A stretch of DNA of 64,000 nucleotides from Acidobacteriota bacterium. GTDB lineage: Bacteria; Acidobacteriota; Blastocatellia; UBA7656. Below the pieces are notes generated by a model. That model had not been told where the DNA came from, did not search any database, and worked only from the letters and a program-made list of their open reading frames with translations. Position numbers and translations under genes: made by a program. Below, in pieces: positions 62,452 through 64,000 of the stretch (its first letter is position 1; each line of letters opens with the position of its first letter). Location: contig JBFMDH010000003.1 in NCBI GenBank assembly GCA_040754075.1, forward strand, positions 264,307 through 328,306, in the 5' to 3' direction.

Positions 62452-62576
62452 CCGCGCCCCAACCGGTAGGGCATACATACCCCACCAAAACAACCAACGA
62501 GGTGCGTGTAAAGGGAAACATGCTGCAAGCCTGAGACCTGATAGCAGGCAACAAACTGCCCTTTCAACTTGCGCGG
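62452..62576 (+). ncRNA. Y-RNA-like unit 7, divergent cargo
   Basis: Terminal helix CCGCGC (62452-62457) with GCGCGG (62571-62576) and the family ends (CCCCAACCGGTAGGGCATAC; CCCTTTCAACTT). The interior lacks T and D loops but holds a hairpin (GCCTG...CAGGC) and CCTG-ATAG-CAGG. It may be a degenerate or functionally different member. Confidence 0.5.
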
Positions 62577-62582
62577 TAAGTA

Positions 62583-62728
62583 TTAAGGACTGAGTGCTGA
62601 GGACTGAGGCGCTGAAGTCGGAACGATGAACGATGAGCAGAAGAGTTGAATCTTTATTTTATCGTTTATCATTTCGCCTTCAGATTTCATACTTTCTTTG
62701 GCTCAGTCCTCAGCACTCAGCACTCATA
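62583..62728. repeat. Palindromic GGACTGAG-word repeat
   Basis: AGGACTGAGTGCTGAGGACT is mirrored by CTCAGTCCTCAGCACTCAGC about 100 bases on, ending at the ribosome-binding site of the next gene. In between sit GAACGATGAACGATGAGC and its inverse ATCGTTTATCATTTCG. Confidence 0.7.
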
Positions 62729-62740
62729 AAGGAGAAACCC

Positions 62741-63223
62741 ATGCTGGATACTATTGCAGTCACAATCGAACCGGTGGATACGATTAACACCACAGAGCCT
62801 TATCATGACACCAGCGAACTCGAACGCCTCATTGCGGCATTTGAAGCCTGTTCCTTGCCAAAACCCAAATGGACACATCAGGCGCATTTGATGGTCGCGC
62901 TCTGGTACAACCTCCACTACGACCCGGAACCGGCACTCAATAAAGTGCGTGAAGCGATTTTAGCGTACAACGCAGCCACCGGCACACTACAAACACCGAC
63001 CGGCGGTTATCACGAAACGATGACGATCTTCTGGATGTGGGCAGTTCGCGCGTATCTTGCAGGCGCAAACGAAAAGACTTCGATAGTTGAATTGGCAAAC
63101 GGACTATTAAGGAGTAAATACGCCGAGAGAAAATTTCCATTTGTATATTACAGCGCCGAACGCTTGTTTTCGTGGGACGCGCGAACCGCGTGGATGGAAC
63201 CGGATATAGGACCATTGAAATGA
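62741..63223 (+). CDS. Conserved-looking 160-aa protein of unknown function
   Basis: Starts at ATG 62741 after AAAGGAG; the frame opens at 62633 but that part is repeat DNA. The protein is soluble, mostly helical, with KPKWTHQAHLMVALWYNLHY, then AILAYNAATGTLQTPTGGYH, and FWMWAVRAYL. A WTHxAHL-type motif with a later GGYHET gives two conserved-looking histidines, which could bind metal. I cannot name a family. It is placed between the Y-RNA-like units and the Ro-like gene. Confidence 0.65.
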   Translation: MLDTIAVTIEPVDTINTTEPYHDTSELERLIAAFEACSLPKPKWTHQAHLMVALWYNLHYDPEPALNKVREAILAYNAATGTLQTPTGGYHETMTIFWMWAVRAYLAGANEKTSIVELANGLLRSKYAERKFPFVYYSAERLFSWDARTAWMEPDIGPLK

Positions 63224-63225
63224 GT

Positions 63226-64000
<775 letters not shown>

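Noticed and set aside
61187-62576. CRISPR array
   Set aside because: The repeated parts come as paired 5' and 3' ends of larger units of 64-151 bases, linkers vary widely and contain palindromes, and no cas gene is present.
62633-62740. N-terminal extension of the 160-aa protein
   Set aside because: The stretch is a palindromic repeat without coding character and a good ribosome-binding site precedes ATG 62741.

Overview
The window looks like a chromosomal segment of a Gram-negative bacterium, most plausibly an Acidobacteriota of the Blastocatellia type. This is inference from gene content: a pilMNOPQ block with a very long AMIN-type secretin, a TonB receptor with a carboxypeptidase-like N-terminus, a two-b-subunit ATP synthase, an rpmE-DUF1385-prfA-prmC order, and many palindromic short-tandem-repeat elements. 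No rRNA gene is present to confirm it.

Layout. 1-6.4 kb: two co-oriented VWA/BatA-like membrane protein genes, split by an AT-richer restriction-modification pair. 6.7-17.5 kb: PAP2 phosphatase, YihY protein, PilT-type ATPase, queA, three glycosyltransferases and coaE. 17.5-26 kb (mostly minus strand): M20 peptidase, thioredoxin-like protein, mocA-like gene, repeat protein, acetyltransferase and secA. 26.7-33.6 kb: pilMNOPQ and a roadblock/LC7 protein. 33.7-46.9 kb: L,D-transpeptidase, inositol-phosphate synthase, AraC regulator, GDPD, Fur, a Fur-box-controlled TonB receptor, PfkB kinase, PPK2 and a TonB-domain protein. 46.9-50.6 kb: prmC, prfA, DUF1385 and rpmE. 50.8-54.9 kb: atp b', b, delta, alpha and gamma, without beta or epsilon.

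55.7-64 kb is an accessory island built around RNA. A strong promoter and a short leader ORF precede an array of 28 tRNA genes (56185-60084) covering all 20 amino acids, with its own candidate promoter and a terminator. After it come an HNH nuclease, a 66-aa protein, then seven tandem units (61187-62576), each closed by a GC-rich terminal helix. Five of these carry tRNA-like modules in which the 3' half precedes the 5' half. Then come a 160-aa conserved-looking protein and the start of a gene resembling TROVE/Ro60-type proteins. Ro proteins bind Y RNAs, and bacterial YrlA-type Y RNAs are known to mimic tRNA, so I read the seven units as a Y-RNA array feeding the adjacent Ro-like protein. Their multiplicity, their different permutation points and their position beside a complete tRNA set make this the most interesting part of the window.

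A second genome-wide theme is a family of palindromic elements made of tandem 5-10 base words. The word differs at each site. They sit between genes, in tRNA spacers, and in frame inside queA, prmC and a glycosyltransferase gene.
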